Positions 31,887-43,100 of a stretch of DNA of 64,000 nt are shown in pieces. The notes beneath the pieces were generated by a model. It saw only the letters and a program-made list of their open reading frames with translations, was not told the origin of the DNA and did no database searches. This stretch comes from Enterobacter ludwigii (GTDB lineage Bacteria > Pseudomonadota > Gammaproteobacteria > Enterobacterales > Enterobacteriaceae), in assembly GCF_001750725.1 (NCBI RefSeq), contig NZ_CP017279.1:3162001-3226000 (forward strand), given 5' to 3'. The stretch's first letter is position 1. Each line of letters starts with the position of its first letter. The translations under genes and the position numbers were made by a program.

Positions 31887-32777
31887 TTACTGCTTGATGA
31901 CCAGTTTCAGGTCAACAGGATATTTGGCCTGAACTTTTTCGCCCTTCAGCACTTTATCAGCAGTCTGCACGCCCGTTGCGCCGATCTGCTCAGGCAGCTG
32001 AGCGATGGTCGCCGCCAGTTTGCCATCTTTTACTGCTTTTTCACCATCCGGCGTGCCGTCAAATCCGACAACCATCACATCAGATTTACCTGCGGTCTGC
32101 AGAGCACGCAGCGCGCCCAGCGCCATTTCGTCGTTCTGTGCAAACACAGCCTGCACGTCAGGGTGCGCGGTCAGCAGGTTCTGCATCACGTTCAGACCTT
32201 TCGTGCGGTCGAAGTCAGCAGGCTGGCTGGCCAGTACGTTAAATTTGTGCGCTGCAACCGCCTGCTGGAAGCCTTCACCACGCTCACGCGCCGCTGACGT
32301 ACCGGCAATACCCTGCAGTTCGATAACTTTCGCGCCTTCACCCGCTTTCTTCGCGATGTAGTCACCCGCGATTTTGCCACCCAGTACGTTATCAGAAGCG
32401 ATGTGGCTGACTACGTCGCCTTTCGTCGCCTGACGGTCAAGGGTGATGACCGGGATCTTCGCCTGATTTGCCATCTTCACGGCGTTACCCACAGCGTCAG
32501 AATCCGTTGGGTTGATCAGCAGGATTTTGGTGCCACGTACGGTTAAGTCCTGAACGTTTGCCAGCTCTTTCGCCGGGTTGTTCTGAGAGTCCAGCACCAC
32601 CAGGTTGTAGCCCAGTTTGTCAGCTTCTTTCTGTGCACCGTCCTTCAGAGAGACGAAGAACGGGTTGTTCAGCGTGGAGATAACCAGCGCGATGGTGTCT
32701 TTCGCCATTGCGTTAGCACTTACGGTTGCGCTCAGCGCGACAGCAGAAACCAGGGTTGCCAGCTTTTTCATGTTCAT
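31887..32777 (-). CDS. rbsB: Periplasmic ribose-binding protein RbsB
   Basis: Binds ribose in the periplasm for the RbsAC transporter and for the chemoreceptor Trg. It has 296 residues, as in E. coli, and only a few residues differ in my recollection. The signal peptide is residues 1-25 ([10 protein letters not shown], then KDTIALV). The ligand-binding regions [30 protein letters not shown] and [15 protein letters not shown] are unchanged. It lies 27 bases after rbsC. Confidence 0.98.
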   Translation of the reverse strand: MNMKKLATLVSAVALSATVSANAMAKDTIALVISTLNNPFFVSLKDGAQKEADKLGYNLVVLDSQNNPAKELANVQDLTVRGTKILLINPTDSDAVGNAVKMANQAKIPVITLDRQATKGDVVSHIASDNVLGGKIAGDYIAKKAGEGAKVIELQGIAGTSAARERGEGFQQAVAAHKFNVLASQPADFDRTKGLNVMQNLLTAHPDVQAVFAQNDEMALGALRALQTAGKSDVMVVGFDGTPDGEKAVKDGKLAATIAQLPEQIGATGVQTADKVLKGEKVQAKYPVDLKLVIKQ

Positions 32778-32804
32778 ATCTAAGATGTCCTGTAGTGTCG
32801 TCAG

Positions 32805-33770
32805 TTACTGTTTTTTGTTGTCTACCAGGACCGCCAGCAAAATCACCACTGCTTTAACGATCATCTGGTAATAGGAGGAAACACCTAATAAATTCAAACC
32901 ATTATTCAGGAAACCAAGGATCAGTGCGCCGATCAATGTCCCAACAATGCGACCTTTACCGCCCGCAAGACTCGTACCGCCCAGAACGACTGCCGCAATG
33001 GCATCCAGCTCATACCCCGTCCCCGCCGTTGGCTGCGCAGAAGAGAGACGCGCCACTTCGATGATGCCTGCCAGAGAGGCCAGCAGACCACACAGCGAAT
33101 AGACGATGATTTTGACTTTATTGACGCTGATCCCGGACAGACGCGTTGCCGCTTCGTTACCGCCCAGCGCATAGATATAACGACCCAGACGGGTGTGATG
33201 CAGCATGTACCACGCCGCGAGGAAAACGATAGCCATGATCCAGACCGGCGTCGGGATACCCAGCGGACGACCAATACCGAACCAGCCAAACAGATCGGCG
33301 TTATCCGTAAAGCCGGTATTTACCGGACTGCCGTTGGTGTAAACCATGGTGACACCGCGCAGCAGGAGCATCATGACCAGCGTCGCAATGAACGCCTGAA
33401 CGCGACCTTTCGCCACAATCACACCGGTCACGGCACCAATTGCCGCCCCAAGTGCCAGCGCAGCTGCAACGGCCACCAGCGCGTTGACTTCAATCCCTAC
33501 AATTGAAGCCGCAACCGCACCGGTGAGCGCCAGCAGGGAACCGACGGACAGATCGATACCCGACGTCAAAATCACCAGCGTCATCCCTACCGCCATAATG
33601 GCGTTAACCGACGTCTGCTGAAGAATATTGAACAGGTTATTAACGGTAAAAAAGTTTGGGCTCATGGTCGAAACAATCGCGATCAACACCAGCAGGGCAA
33701 TCAGCGATTTTTGTTCCAGCAGCCATGCTTTTGTGAAATAACGGCGACCAGAAACAGCCTGGGTAGTCAT
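32805..33770 (-). CDS. rbsC: Ribose ABC transporter permease RbsC
   Basis: The membrane channel of the ribose importer: 321 residues, about 10 hydrophobic segments, BPD_transp_2 family. The conserved segments INAIMAVGMTLVILTSGIDLSVGS and LDAIAAVVLGGTSLAGGKG are the family signatures, the latter facing the ATPase. The start ATG at 33770 lies four bases after the rbsA stop. Confidence 0.97.
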   Translation of the reverse strand: MTTQAVSGRRYFTKAWLLEQKSLIALLVLIAIVSTMSPNFFTVNNLFNILQQTSVNAIMAVGMTLVILTSGIDLSVGSLLALTGAVAASIVGIEVNALVAVAAALALGAAIGAVTGVIVAKGRVQAFIATLVMMLLLRGVTMVYTNGSPVNTGFTDNADLFGWFGIGRPLGIPTPVWIMAIVFLAAWYMLHHTRLGRYIYALGGNEAATRLSGISVNKVKIIVYSLCGLLASLAGIIEVARLSSAQPTAGTGYELDAIAAVVLGGTSLAGGKGRIVGTLIGALILGFLNNGLNLLGVSSYYQMIVKAVVILLAVLVDNKKQ

Positions 33771-33774
33771 CTTC

Positions 33775-35280
33775 TTACTCCTGATTCACGCGATTAAGCT
33801 TGCCCACAGCGGCAGCCATCAGAACTTCCTGGGTGGCCTGCTCGCGAGTGAATTCACCACCGAGATGCCCTTCGTGCATGACGATAATGCGATCGCTCAT
33901 GCCTAATACTTCTGGCATCTCGGAAGAGACCAGAATGATGCTCAGGCCGTCGGCCTTGAACTGGTTAATCAGCTGATAGATCTCTTTCTTGGCCCCAACG
34001 TCCACGCCGCGGGTTGGCTCATCAAGGATCAGCACTTTCGGACGCGTCATCAGACCGCGTGCAATGGCCACTTTCTGCTGATTCCCACCGGACAACAGGC
34101 CAATCGCCTGCTCCATCGACGGCGTTTTAACGTTGAAGAGACGGATAAAATCGCTGACCGCCTGCTGTTCATCTTTGTGCTTCAGGCTGCCACCGCTGCG
34201 GCTGAAATAGCGCAGGGCAGTAAGCGACATGTTCTCTTTTACCGACATCCCCAGCACTAAGCCGTCACGCTTGCGGTCTTCGGAGATATAGACGATGCCG
34301 TTTGCCAGGCCATCCTGTGGAGAGCGAGTCACCACCTCATGACCGTCGAGCGTGACATAACCGCTGGTACGCGGCAGTGCGCCATAGAGCACTTTCATCA
34401 GCTCGGTACGGCCTGCCCCCATTAACCCCGCCACGCCAAGGATCTCCCCCTGGCGCAGGGTAAAGGTGACATCGTTCACGCCCGGGCCACAGAGGTTGTC
34501 CACCTTAAGGCGGATCTCACCCGGTGCTTTGTCCAGATGCGGATACTGGTCTTCGAGCTTACGTCCCACCATCATTTCGATAAGGGTATCTTCGGTCAGC
34601 GTGGCGACTTCGCGCTCGGCAATGAATTGCCCGTCGCGGAAGACCGTTACGTCGTCGCAGATCTCGAAAATCTCTTTCATACGGTGAGAGATATAGACAA
34701 TCCCGCGTCCCTGCGATTTCAGCTCGCGGATAACGCGGAATAAAGATTCGGTTTCGGTGTCGGTCAGCGCGTCCGTCGGTTCATCCATAATGATGACCTT
34801 CGACTCAAAGCTCAGCACCTTCGCGATTTCAACCATTTGCTGATCGCCAATGGAGAGGTCGCCCACCAGACGGTCGCTCTTGAAGCGCAGGTTTAGCTTC
34901 GCCAGCAGTTTATCCGCTTCGGCATACATCGTTTTCCAGTCGATTTTGCCAAACCGGTTAACGAACTCACGTCCGAGGAAGATGTTTTCCGCAATGCTGA
35001 GCTGCGGGATCAGGTTCAGCTCCTGGTGGATAATACCGATCCCCGCATCCTGGGAGGATTTCGGGCCGTTGAACGTGGTCTCTTTACCCAGCCACAGCAG
35101 CGAGCCGGCATCGCGTTGATAGATACCGGTCAGCACTTTCATCATGGTGGATTTGCCGGCCCCGTTTTCGCCTACCAGCGCCATTACGCGTCCGGGATAA
35201 ACGTTCAGTGCCGCGCCAGAGAGGGCTTTTACGCCCGGGAACGCTTTATCGATCCCTTTCAGTTGCAGTAATGCGTCCAT
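33775..35280 (-). CDS. rbsA: Ribose ABC transporter ATPase RbsA
   Basis: A fused double ATPase of 501 residues, counted from [20 protein letters not shown] at 35280; an in-frame extension to 35325 runs into rbsD and is not supported. The first domain has Walker A GENGAGKS (37-44), signature LSIGDQQ and Walker [12 protein letters not shown]. The second domain has the usual degenerate P-loop GLMGAGRT, with signature [15 protein letters not shown] and [11 protein letters not shown]. This one-good, one-degenerate pattern is normal for sugar importers. It lies 7 bases after rbsD. Confidence 0.97.
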   Translation of the reverse strand: MDALLQLKGIDKAFPGVKALSGAALNVYPGRVMALVGENGAGKSTMMKVLTGIYQRDAGSLLWLGKETTFNGPKSSQDAGIGIIHQELNLIPQLSIAENIFLGREFVNRFGKIDWKTMYAEADKLLAKLNLRFKSDRLVGDLSIGDQQMVEIAKVLSFESKVIIMDEPTDALTDTETESLFRVIRELKSQGRGIVYISHRMKEIFEICDDVTVFRDGQFIAEREVATLTEDTLIEMMVGRKLEDQYPHLDKAPGEIRLKVDNLCGPGVNDVTFTLRQGEILGVAGLMGAGRTELMKVLYGALPRTSGYVTLDGHEVVTRSPQDGLANGIVYISEDRKRDGLVLGMSVKENMSLTALRYFSRSGGSLKHKDEQQAVSDFIRLFNVKTPSMEQAIGLLSGGNQQKVAIARGLMTRPKVLILDEPTRGVDVGAKKEIYQLINQFKADGLSIILVSSEMPEVLGMSDRIIVMHEGHLGGEFTREQATQEVLMAAAVGKLNRVNQE

Positions 35281-35287
35281 GATGGCC

Positions 35288-35707
35288 TCAGAAGGTGACG
35301 CCAGCACAGAGAATGATATTCGCATACGGGGAACACTCCCCGCTGCGAATCACCGCCTGACTGTCTGCGGTTTGTTGTTTGAATTGCTCGTGCGTTGTGT
35401 AACGAATTTCTATGGTGTTTCCCTGGTGTTGTTGCAGTTGCTCAATGTGGCTGAGCAACGTTTCGTGGAGTTGCGGATTATGGTGTTTAATTTCCGTCGC
35501 GAGAATGGCCGCCTCAACCTGCATCTCCGCCGTCACCACGTCCAGTACCTGCATAAACGAGGGCACGCCCTGCGTTAACGCCATATCAATACGGGTGGTG
35601 CTGCGCGGAACCGGTAAGCCTGCATCGCAAACCACCAGCGTATCGGTATGCCCAAGACGGGAAATAACCGATGAGATTTCTGCGTTAAGAATGGTGCCTT
35701 TCTTCAT
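35288..35707 (-). CDS. rbsD: D-ribose pyranase RbsD
   Basis: Interconverts the pyranose and furanose forms of ribose so that ribokinase can use it. It has 139 residues, as in E. coli. The catalytic His20 lies in [16 protein letters not shown], and the C-terminal [16 protein letters not shown] is the decamer-interface signature. It is the first gene of the operon, with the RbsR operator 15 bases upstream of its start. Confidence 0.97.
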   Translation of the reverse strand: MKKGTILNAEISSVISRLGHTDTLVVCDAGLPVPRSTTRIDMALTQGVPSFMQVLDVVTAEMQVEAAILATEIKHHNPQLHETLLSHIEQLQQHQGNTIEIRYTTHEQFKQQTADSQAVIRSGECSPYANIILCAGVTF

Positions 35708-35721
35708 TTTCTTGCTCCACT

Positions 35722-35737
35722 AGCGAAACGTTTCGCT
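35722..35737. promoter_or_regulatory. RbsR operator 1
   Basis: AGCGAAACGTTTCGCT is a perfect 16-base palindrome of the LacI-family type (AAACGTTT core). It lies 15 bases before the rbsD start, where the known E. coli rbs operator is. Confidence 0.9.
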
Positions 35738-35800
35738 GAAATCAGTTTAGTCTTAACGGTGTTCAGAAAACCACCATGACATAACAGATTTGTGATCGGC

Positions 35801-35817
35801 GTCGAAACGTTTCGCTA
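35801..35817. promoter_or_regulatory. Second RbsR-type operator
   Basis: GTCGAAACGTTTCGCTA contains a perfect 12-base CGAAACGTTTCG core, centred 79 bases from operator 1. A TGTGATCGG CRP half-site lies next to it (35791-35799). Confidence 0.65.
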
Positions 35818-35842
35818 CGTGAAATGAGAAGGCGATAAATGC

Positions 35843-35874
35843 AAAAACGGTAACCCTTTGGTTACCGCTTTTTT
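35843..35874. terminator. Bidirectional terminator downstream of kup
   Basis: CGGTAACC / GGTTACCG with CTTT loop, A5 on one side and T6 on the other. It separates kup from the rbs promoter, both on the minus strand. Confidence 0.85.
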
Positions 35875-35883
35875 AGGGTTGCA

Positions 35884-35904
35884 CCCTCTCCATCCAGGAG
35901 AGGG
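35884..35904. repeat. boxC-like short palindrome
   Basis: CCCTCTCC ATCCA GGAGAGGG, an 8-bp stem just after the kup stop. Similar units lie between glmU and glmS (55266-55357). Confidence 0.5.
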
Positions 35905-35923
35905 CTTCAGGCCACTCGAGGAC

Positions 35924-37792
35924 CTAGATTTCGACCTGCGTTCCCAGCTCAATCACACGGTTAGGCGGGATCTCAAACTGGTCAGGCGCGCGAAGGGCGT
36001 TACGCTGCAGGATAAGGTACAACTTGCCGCGCAGACGCAAATACCAGGGGCGCTTGCCGATAATCAGCGACTCGTGGGACATAAAGAACGAGGTCTCCAT
36101 CATGCGACAGCTCAGACCTTCCAGACCGCAGCGATGGAACACCTCTTCGACGTTTGGTGTCTCACGCCAGCCGTAGCTTGCCACGACGCGCCAGAAGGTC
36201 GGCGACAGTTGCTCGATTTGCACGCGGCGGACATTGTGGACGTACGGGGCATCTTCGGTGCGCAGGGTCAGCAGGATCACGCGCTCGTGCAGCACTTTGT
36301 TGTGCTTGAGGTTATGCATCAGCGCAAACGGGATAACGTTCAGCGCACGCGACATATACACCGCGGTGCCCGGCACGCGTACCGGCGGCGATTTCTCCAG
36401 CGAGGCAATCATAGCCTCCAGGGAGTTACCGTGCTCATGCATACGGCGCAGAAGGCGGAAACGTTCGCTTTTCCACGTGGTCATGACAATGAACATCACC
36501 AGACCGAGCGTCAGCGGCAGCCAGCCACCGGAGACAATCTTGTCGAGGTTGGCGGAGAACAGCGGCACGTCAATGCACAGGAAGCCGACCAGAATCATCA
36601 TCACGAGGAATTTGTTCCAGTGCCAGTTTCGGTACGCTACCGTGGTGGAGAGCAGCGAGGTCAGTACCATCGTACCGGTTACCGCAATACCGTACGCCGC
36701 CGCCAGGTTGCTGGAGTGCTCGAAGCTGACGATGACAATCACCACGGCGAAATAGAGCAGCCAGTTGATGAACGGAATGTAAATCTGGCCCGACTCCATC
36801 TCGGAGGTATGGATAATGCGCATAGGCGAGAGATACCCCAGACGCACAGCCTGACGCGTCAGAGAGAACACGCCTGAAATTACCGCCTGCGAGGCAATAA
36901 CGGTCGCCAGCGTCGCCAGAATCAGCATGGGCACCAGCGCCCAGTCCGGAGCCAGCAGGAAGAATGGGTTCTTAATCGCCTCCGGGTTTTGCAGCAGCAG
37001 CGCACCCTGACCGAAATAGTTCAGCACCAGCGACGGCAGGACCACTAAAAACCACGCCACGCGGATAGGCAGTTTCCCGAAGTGCCCCATATCGGCATAC
37101 AGCGCCTCAACACCGGTGATGGAGAGCACGACGGCACCGAGCGCGACGAAGGAAACCACTTTGTATTCCAGGAAGAAATGCACGGCCCAGTAAGGGTTCA
37201 GCGCATGCAGCACGTCCGGGTTAGCAATAATGCTGCGTAAACCGAGTGCCGCCAGGACCAGGAACCAGGCCAGCATAATCGGAGCGAACAGCTTGCCCAC
37301 CAGCCCGGTGCCGTGCTTCTGGATGATGAACAACAGCGTCAGGACAAGGATCGCCAGCGGAACAACCCATGAATCAAGCTGTGGCGCGATAATCTCCAGC
37401 CCCTCTATCGCCGAGAGAACCGAAATCGCGGGCGTAATGACGACTTCCCCATAGAAGAAGCTGCCGCCAATCAGGCCGATAATGACCAGCACCGACGTCA
37501 TTCTGGCGGAGGTATTCCGCCCGGCAAGGGACATCAGAGTCAGGATCCCCCCTTCACCGGCGTTATCTGCACGCATAACGAAGGAGAGGTATTTCACTGA
37601 AACCACCAGGATCAGCAGCCAGAAGATGAGGGACAGGAAGCCAAAGACGGCATCGCGCTCAACACCAAAACCAAACTGACCGGACAGACATTCACGAAGC
37701 GTATAAAGCGGGCTGGTGCCGATATCACCGTAGACAACCCCGATCGCCGCAAGCGTTATTGCGGGTAATGATTGCTTATTATCAGTGCTCAT
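35924..37792 (-). CDS. kup: Low-affinity potassium uptake protein Kup
   Basis: A K+/H+ symporter of the KUP/HAK/KT family, 622 residues as in E. coli. The N-terminal two thirds hold about 12 membrane segments, including [15 protein letters not shown] (residues 18-32, the family signature), [14 protein letters not shown] and [13 protein letters not shown]. The last 170 residues are a cytoplasmic domain ([36 protein letters not shown]). The start ATG at 37792 is the conserved one ([12 protein letters not shown]). It is divergent from ravA. Confidence 0.98.
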   Translation of the reverse strand: MSTDNKQSLPAITLAAIGVVYGDIGTSPLYTLRECLSGQFGFGVERDAVFGFLSLIFWLLILVVSVKYLSFVMRADNAGEGGILTLMSLAGRNTSARMTSVLVIIGLIGGSFFYGEVVITPAISVLSAIEGLEIIAPQLDSWVVPLAILVLTLLFIIQKHGTGLVGKLFAPIMLAWFLVLAALGLRSIIANPDVLHALNPYWAVHFFLEYKVVSFVALGAVVLSITGVEALYADMGHFGKLPIRVAWFLVVLPSLVLNYFGQGALLLQNPEAIKNPFFLLAPDWALVPMLILATLATVIASQAVISGVFSLTRQAVRLGYLSPMRIIHTSEMESGQIYIPFINWLLYFAVVIVIVSFEHSSNLAAAYGIAVTGTMVLTSLLSTTVAYRNWHWNKFLVMMILVGFLCIDVPLFSANLDKIVSGGWLPLTLGLVMFIVMTTWKSERFRLLRRMHEHGNSLEAMIASLEKSPPVRVPGTAVYMSRALNVIPFALMHNLKHNKVLHERVILLTLRTEDAPYVHNVRRVQIEQLSPTFWRVVASYGWRETPNVEEVFHRCGLEGLSCRMMETSFFMSHESLIIGKRPWYLRLRGKLYLILQRNALRAPDQFEIPPNRVIELGTQVEI

Positions 37793-37941
37793 AGACTAGT
37801 CTTTTCGTTTAAATAACAAATGTGTGCTTAGTCCCTTGGCCCACAAAAAGCGCACAGTATGCACGATTCAATGCAAAATCGTACCCCTAAATGCAACCGC
37901 ATTAATGTAGCGCAAAGAAAATAGCGCCGCACTTCAGTCTA

Positions 37942-37970
37942 TTACCAGCCCTGACTGAAACGTCTATACT
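37942..37970 (+). promoter_or_regulatory. Predicted ravA-viaA promoter
   Basis: -35-like TTACCA and -10 TATACT with a 17-base spacer, about 45 bases before the ravA start. In E. coli the operon is sigma-S dependent; the extended -10 here (GTCTATACT) is compatible. Confidence 0.5.
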
Positions 37971-38014
37971 CGCTTCAATTGGCCGCCACGACGGCGAAAG
38001 GATGCAAAACTATT

Positions 38015-39511
38015 ATGGCTCACTCACATTTAATAGCAGAAAGAATTTCCCGCCTCAGCGGCGCGCTGGAAAAAGGCCTTTTCGAGCGTAGCCACGCCAT
38101 TCGCCTCTGTTTACTGGCGGCGTTGAGCGGTGAAAGCGTCTTTCTGCTTGGTCCTCCGGGCATCGCCAAAAGCCTGATTGCCCGCCGGCTGAAATTTGCC
38201 TTTCAGAACGCCCGCGCTTTCGAATACCTGATGACCCGCTTTTCCACCCCAGAAGAAGTTTTCGGCCCGCTTTCCATTCAGGCGCTGAAAGATGAGGGGC
38301 GCTATCAGCGCCTGACTGAGGGGTATCTTCCGGAAGCGGAAATTGTTTTTCTTGATGAGATCTGGAAAGCGGGGCCGGCTATTCTGAACACCCTGCTCAC
38401 GGCGATAAACGAACGCCGATTCCGCAACGGTGCCAGCGAAGAGAAAATCCCGATGCGCCTTCTGGTGGCGGCCTCTAACGAACTCCCGGAAGCCGACAGC
38501 AGCCTTGAAGCGCTGTATGACCGCATGCTGATCCGCCTGTGGCTCGACAAAGTGCAGGATAAATCCAACTTCCGCTCGATGCTGGTCAGCCAGCAGGATG
38601 AGAATGAAAACCCGGTCCCCGCTTCGCTGCAGGTCACGGATGAGGAGTATTACCAGTGGCAGGAGGATATCGGCAAAATCACACTGCCGGATTCGGTGTT
38701 TGAGCTGATCTATCTGCTGCGCCAGCAGCTCGATTTACTGCCTTCTGCGCCGTATGTCTCCGACCGTCGCTGGAAAAAAGCGATCCGCCTGCTGCAGGCC
38801 AGCGCCCTGTTCAGCGGCCGCGATGCCGTTGCGCCAATCGATCTGATCCTTTTAAAAGATTGTCTCTGGCACGACGCGGAAGGCATGAACCTGATGCAGC
38901 AGCAGCTTGACGTATTGATGACCGGACACGCCTGGGGCCAGCAGTCGATGCTCAACCAGCTCGGGGCGATTGCCCAACGGCGTATTCAGCTGCAGCAACA
39001 ACAAAGCGACAAAACAGCGCTGAAAGTAAACCGCCTTGGCGGTATGTTCGCCCGCAAAGCGCATTATGAGCTGCCGTCCGAACTGACCAGTACAACGCTG
39101 ACGCTCCTGCTTCAGCAGCCCCTTAAGCTGCATGACATGCAGGTGGTCCATATCACCGTGGAGCGAGAGCCACTGGCTCAGTGGCTTGATAAGGGCGGGG
39201 AGATCCGCGGCAAACTCAACGGCATCGGTTTTGCCCAGCCGCTGACGCTGGAAGTGGACAGCAGCCAGCATCTGGTGATCCGCGACGTCAGCCTGCAGGG
39301 ATCGCGTCTTGCGCTTCCGGGAACCGCCTCTGACAGCGTGCCGGAAGAGATTAAACGCCAGCTTGAAGCGCTGGATACGGAATGGCACCAGCAACATACG
39401 CGCTTCAGCGAGCAGCAAAAATGCCTCTTTATTCATAGCGACTGGTTAGGTCGCATCGAAGCCAGCCTGCAGGATGTCAGCGCGCAGATCAAACAGGCTC
39501 GTCAATGCTAA
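38015..39511 (+). CDS. ravA: AAA+ ATPase RavA (MoxR family)
   Basis: A MoxR-type hexameric ATPase that binds lysine decarboxylase LdcI and, with ViaA, influences respiratory complexes and aminoglycoside sensitivity. ATG 38015 gives 498 residues, as in E. coli; an extension of 12 residues upstream is not supported. Walker A is GPPGIAKS (46-53), Walker B is [10 protein letters not shown] near residue 112, and sensor 1 is [17 protein letters not shown]. The LARA beta-barrel domain that binds LdcI follows (residues about 330-440). It overlaps viaA by 7 bases. Confidence 0.96.
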   Translation: MAHSHLIAERISRLSGALEKGLFERSHAIRLCLLAALSGESVFLLGPPGIAKSLIARRLKFAFQNARAFEYLMTRFSTPEEVFGPLSIQALKDEGRYQRLTEGYLPEAEIVFLDEIWKAGPAILNTLLTAINERRFRNGASEEKIPMRLLVAASNELPEADSSLEALYDRMLIRLWLDKVQDKSNFRSMLVSQQDENENPVPASLQVTDEEYYQWQEDIGKITLPDSVFELIYLLRQQLDLLPSAPYVSDRRWKKAIRLLQASALFSGRDAVAPIDLILLKDCLWHDAEGMNLMQQQLDVLMTGHAWGQQSMLNQLGAIAQRRIQLQQQQSDKTALKVNRLGGMFARKAHYELPSELTSTTLTLLLQQPLKLHDMQVVHITVEREPLAQWLDKGGEIRGKLNGIGFAQPLTLEVDSSQHLVIRDVSLQGSRLALPGTASDSVPEEIKRQLEALDTEWHQQHTRFSEQQKCLFIHSDWLGRIEASLQDVSAQIKQARQC

Positions 39512-40956
39512 CGCTGGATACGCTTAACGTCATGCTGGCCGTCAGCGAAGAGGGGTTGATCGAAGAGGTGGTCATCACCCTTCTGGCCTCCCCGCAGCTG
39601 GCGGCTTTTTTTGAAAAATTCCCGCGGCTCAAAAAGGCGATGACCGACGATCTCCCGCGCTGGCGCGAAAACCTGCGTCAGCGGTTCAAAGAGACCGAAG
39701 TCCCCCCTGAATTAACTGACGAGGTGGCCTGCTATCAGCAGTGCCAGCGGCTCTCTACGTCACAGTTTATCGCCCAGCTCCCGCAAACCCTGACGTTACT
39801 CGACACGGTACACTCTCCGTTTGCCAGCCAGGCGCGAGCGCTGGTCACGGATAACGCCACGTTTACCCCCGCGCTACACACCCTCTTTTTACAACGCTGG
39901 CGCCTCAGCCTGGTGGTGCAGGCCACAACGTTGAACCAGCAGTTGCTGGATGAGGAGCGTGAACAGCTGCTTAGCGAAGTGCAGGAACGCATGACCTTAA
40001 GCGGTCAACTGGAGCAGGTGCTGGTGGAAAATGAAAACGCCGCCGGGCGTCTTTGGGATATGAGCGCCGGTCAGCTGCGGCGCGGAGATTACCAGCTCAT
40101 CGTCAAGTACGGCGATTTTCTGGCACAGCAGCCAGAGCTGATGAAGCTTGCCGAACAGCTGGGTCGTTCACGGGAGGCCAAATCGGTCCCAAAGAAAGAT
40201 GCCCCAATGGAGACCTTCCGCACCCTGGTCCGTGAACCGGCCACCGTGCCTGAGCAGGTGGATGGGCTCCAGCAAAGCGACGATATTTTGCGCCTGCTGC
40301 CCACGGAGTTGAGTACGCTGGGGATGACCGAGCTTGAGTACGAGTTTTATCGCCGGCTGGTGGAAAAACAGCTTCTGACCTACCGGTTGCATGGCGAAGC
40401 CTGGCGTGAAAAGCTCAGCCAGCGCCCGGTCATCCATCAGGATTTTGACGAACAGCCGCGCGGGCCTTTTATTGTGTGCGTGGATACGTCCGGCTCGATG
40501 GGGGGGTTTAACGAACAGTGCGCGAAAGCGTTCTGCCTGGCTCTGATGCGCGTGGCGCTCGCCGATCGACGTCGCTGCTTCATCATGCTCTTTTCCAGCG
40601 AAGTTGTGGGGTATGAACTGACCCATCAGCAGGGTATTGAGCAGGCGATCCGCTTTTTAAGCCAGCGCTTTCGTGGCGGTACCGATCTGGCCAGCTGTTT
40701 TCGAAGCATCGTTGAGCGGATGCAGGGCGGAGACTGGTATGACGCTGACGCCGTGGTCATCTCCGATTTTATTGCCCAGCGGCTACCGGATGACGTGGTG
40801 AATAAAGTGAAGGAGATACAGCGAGTGCACCAGCACCGTTTCCATGCTGTGGCGATGTCTGCCCATGGAAAGCCCGGCATCATGCGCATCTTCGATCATA
40901 TCTGGCGCTTTGATACCGGGTTACGTAGCCGCCTGCTAAGACGCTGGCAGCGCTAA
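39505..40956 (+). CDS. viaA: VWA-domain protein ViaA
   Basis: The partner of RavA, 483 residues, equal to E. coli. The N-terminal 300 residues are helical. A von Willebrand factor A domain follows, with the metal-ion site DTSGS at residues 327-331 and the conserved GGTDL segment near residue 392. The start overlaps the end of ravA, showing coupled translation. The stop is immediately followed (no spacer) by the stop of asnA on the other strand. Confidence 0.96.
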   Translation: MLTLDTLNVMLAVSEEGLIEEVVITLLASPQLAAFFEKFPRLKKAMTDDLPRWRENLRQRFKETEVPPELTDEVACYQQCQRLSTSQFIAQLPQTLTLLDTVHSPFASQARALVTDNATFTPALHTLFLQRWRLSLVVQATTLNQQLLDEEREQLLSEVQERMTLSGQLEQVLVENENAAGRLWDMSAGQLRRGDYQLIVKYGDFLAQQPELMKLAEQLGRSREAKSVPKKDAPMETFRTLVREPATVPEQVDGLQQSDDILRLLPTELSTLGMTELEYEFYRRLVEKQLLTYRLHGEAWREKLSQRPVIHQDFDEQPRGPFIVCVDTSGSMGGFNEQCAKAFCLALMRVALADRRRCFIMLFSSEVVGYELTHQQGIEQAIRFLSQRFRGGTDLASCFRSIVERMQGGDWYDADAVVISDFIAQRLPDDVVNKVKEIQRVHQHRFHAVAMSAHGKPGIMRIFDHIWRFDTGLRSRLLRRWQR

Positions 40957-41949
40957 TTACAGAAGAGATTCAACGCGATCGCGTACCTGTTGTGGCCAGA
41001 CACCGCACTGCACCTGACCAATATGTGGCAGCTGCAACAGCAGCATGGTCAGACGGGACTGGCCAATACCACCGCCAATGGTCTGCGGCATCTCTCCGCG
41101 CAGCAGCGCCTGGTGCCACTCCAGCGTGAGGCGATCTTCATCCCCGGTCAGTGCCAGCTGACGCTTCAGGGCGTCAGCATCCACGCGGATCCCCATTGAA
41201 GAGAGCTCGAACGCATCTTCCAGCACCGGGTTCCAGACCAGAATATCGCCGTTCAGACCGGCGCGTTCGCCTTCACCCGTCGTGCTCCAGTCATCATAAT
41301 CCGGCGCACGCACATCATGGCGTTTACCGTCAGACAATTTGCCGCCAATCCCGATCAGGAACACAGCACCCAATTCTTTGGCGATCGCACGCTCACGGCC
41401 TTTGGCATCCAGATCGGGATAACGGCTCAGCAGTTCCTGGCTGTGGACAAAGTGGATCGATTCCGGCAGGAACGGTGCCAGACCAAACTCTTTGCTCACT
41501 GCCGCTTCGGTCGCTTTGATCCCGGCGTAGATCGCCTCAACGGTGGATTTCAGCGTACCGACGTGACGCTCGCCATCGCCCATGACGCGCTCCCAGTCCC
41601 ATTGATCGACGTAGACAGAGTGCATTGGCGTAAGACGGTCTTCATCGGGGCGAAGGGCTTTCATGTGCGTGTAAAGCCCTTCGCCCGCGCTGAAGTCGTG
41701 TTGTCCCAGGGTTTGACGTTTCCACTTCGCAAGGGAATGCACCACTTCGAACTGGGCGTCTGGCAGTGTTTTCACTTTCACCTGTACCGCTTTTTCGCAT
41801 CCAGAAAGGTTGTCCTGCGTCCCGTCACCCACGCGGCTGAGAATGGGCGCCTGGACTTCGATCAGACCAAGCTTGTCTTCCAGCTGACGTGAAAAATGGG
41901 ATTTAACGAAGCTGATCTGGCGTTGTTTTGCGATGTAAGCGGTTTTCAT
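40957..41949 (-). CDS. asnA: Aspartate-ammonia ligase (asparagine synthetase A)
   Basis: Makes asparagine from aspartate, ammonia and ATP. It has 330 residues, as in E. coli, with the fold of a class II aminoacyl-tRNA synthetase. Conserved blocks include [36 protein letters not shown] [22 protein letters not shown] and [15 protein letters not shown]. It is divergent from its regulator asnC, and the 151-base gap between them should contain the AsnC site. Confidence 0.98.
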   Translation of the reverse strand: MKTAYIAKQRQISFVKSHFSRQLEDKLGLIEVQAPILSRVGDGTQDNLSGCEKAVQVKVKTLPDAQFEVVHSLAKWKRQTLGQHDFSAGEGLYTHMKALRPDEDRLTPMHSVYVDQWDWERVMGDGERHVGTLKSTVEAIYAGIKATEAAVSKEFGLAPFLPESIHFVHSQELLSRYPDLDAKGRERAIAKELGAVFLIGIGGKLSDGKRHDVRAPDYDDWSTTGEGERAGLNGDILVWNPVLEDAFELSSMGIRVDADALKRQLALTGDEDRLTLEWHQALLRGEMPQTIGGGIGQSRLTMLLLQLPHIGQVQCGVWPQQVRDRVESLL

Positions 41950-42100
41950 TATTTATACTCCTGCGTCCTGTTGATAGAGATTAAGCAACAGAAATGGCCT
42001 GTTATTCAATAACCCATCAACAAAAAGCCACCTTCACTTTTGATTCATTAAAATAAGGCGCTAGAATAGAGAGATTCATTAATGTTCATAAGAAAAAGCT

Positions 42101-42559
42101 ATGGAAAATTATCAGATCGATAATCTGGACCGCGGCATCCTGGAGGCCTTAATGGCCAATGCACGTACTGCCTACGCGGAACTGGCGAAACAGTTTGGCG
42201 TCAGTCCGGGCACAATCCACGTTCGCGTGGAAAAGATGAAACAGGCGGGGATCATTACTGGCGCACGTATCGACGTCAGCCCTAAGCAGCTGGGTTATGA
42301 CGTCTGCTGCTTTATTGGCATTATTCTCAAAAGCGCCAAAGACTATCCGTCAGCCCTGGCGAAGCTCAACGCGCTTGAAGAAGTCACGGAGGCGTACTAC
42401 ACCACCGGGCACTACAGTATCTTTATAAAGGTGATGTGCCGCTCCATTGATGCCCTCCAGCAGGTACTTATCAACAAGATCCAAACAATTGATGAAATTC
42501 AGTCCACTGAAACATTGATCTCCCTGCAGAACCCGATCATGCGTACCATCCGCCCCTGA
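42101..42559 (+). CDS. asnC: Transcriptional regulator AsnC (Lrp family)
   Basis: Activates asnA and controls its own gene and transcription into mioC, in response to asparagine. It has 152 residues, as in E. coli. The N-terminal helix-turn-helix is in RTAYAELAKQFGVSPGTIHVRVEKM, and the C-terminal RAM ligand-binding domain runs from about residue 65 (CCFIGIILKSAKDYPSALAKL, EAYYTTGHYSIFIKV). It lies 91 bases before mioC, close to oriC. Confidence 0.97.
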   Translation: MENYQIDNLDRGILEALMANARTAYAELAKQFGVSPGTIHVRVEKMKQAGIITGARIDVSPKQLGYDVCCFIGIILKSAKDYPSALAKLNALEEVTEAYYTTGHYSIFIKVMCRSIDALQQVLINKIQTIDEIQSTETLISLQNPIMRTIRP

Positions 42560-42579
42560 TCGGGCAAATTCATTCCCAC

Positions 42580-42588
42580 ATTTTCCAC
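42580..42588 (+). promoter_or_regulatory. DnaA-box-like site upstream of mioC
   Basis: TTTTCCACA has one mismatch to TTATCCACA and lies before the mioC promoter (TTCACA...TACAAT, about 42606-42620). In E. coli DnaA represses the mioC promoter from a box at this place. Confidence 0.5.
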
Positions 42589-42649
42589 AGGTAGATCCCA
42601 GCTCGTTCACAGCGTACAATGAGCCCCTCTTTATTTGAGCGAGCGATCA

Positions 42650-43099
42650 ATGGCAGACATTACCCTTATCAGTGGCAGCACCCTGGGCGGCGCGGAATAC
42701 GTTGCGGAACATCTGGCTGAGAAGCTGGAAGACGCGGGCTTTTCCACCGAAACACTGCACGGCCCGTTGCTTGACGATCTCCCGACTGATGGGGTCTGGC
42801 TACTGATCACCTCGACGCACGGCGCAGGCGATCTGCCGGATAATCTGCAACCTTTATATGACGAACTGCTGGAACAGCAGCCTGACCTGTCAAACGTCCG
42901 TTTTGGCGCGGTGGGTATCGGCAGTCGTGAATATGACACCTTTTGCGGTGCAATAGAGAAAGTCGAAGCCGCTGTGACTGCCTGTGGGGCAAAACAGCTA
43001 GGTGAAACACTAAAGATCAACATCCTCGATCATGACATTCCGGAAGATCCAGCGGAGATCTGGCTGGGTGAATGGAAAAATTTACTCAAAAACGATTAA
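42650..43099 (+). CDS. mioC: Flavodoxin-like protein MioC
   Basis: An FMN protein next to oriC; in E. coli it supports biotin synthase activity in vitro, and its transcription runs into the origin. It has 149 residues from ATG 42650 (147 in E. coli). The FMN phosphate loop is SGSTLGGAEYVAE, then STHGAGDLPDNL and GIGSREYDTFCGA for the isoalloxazine ring. An upstream in-frame ATG at 42635 would add five residues (MSERS) without support. Its transcription heads straight into oriC, starting at 43101. Confidence 0.95.
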   Translation: MADITLISGSTLGGAEYVAEHLAEKLEDAGFSTETLHGPLLDDLPTDGVWLLITSTHGAGDLPDNLQPLYDELLEQQPDLSNVRFGAVGIGSREYDTFCGAIEKVEAAVTACGAKQLGETLKINILDHDIPEDPAEIWLGEWKNLLKND

Positions 43100-43100
43100 A

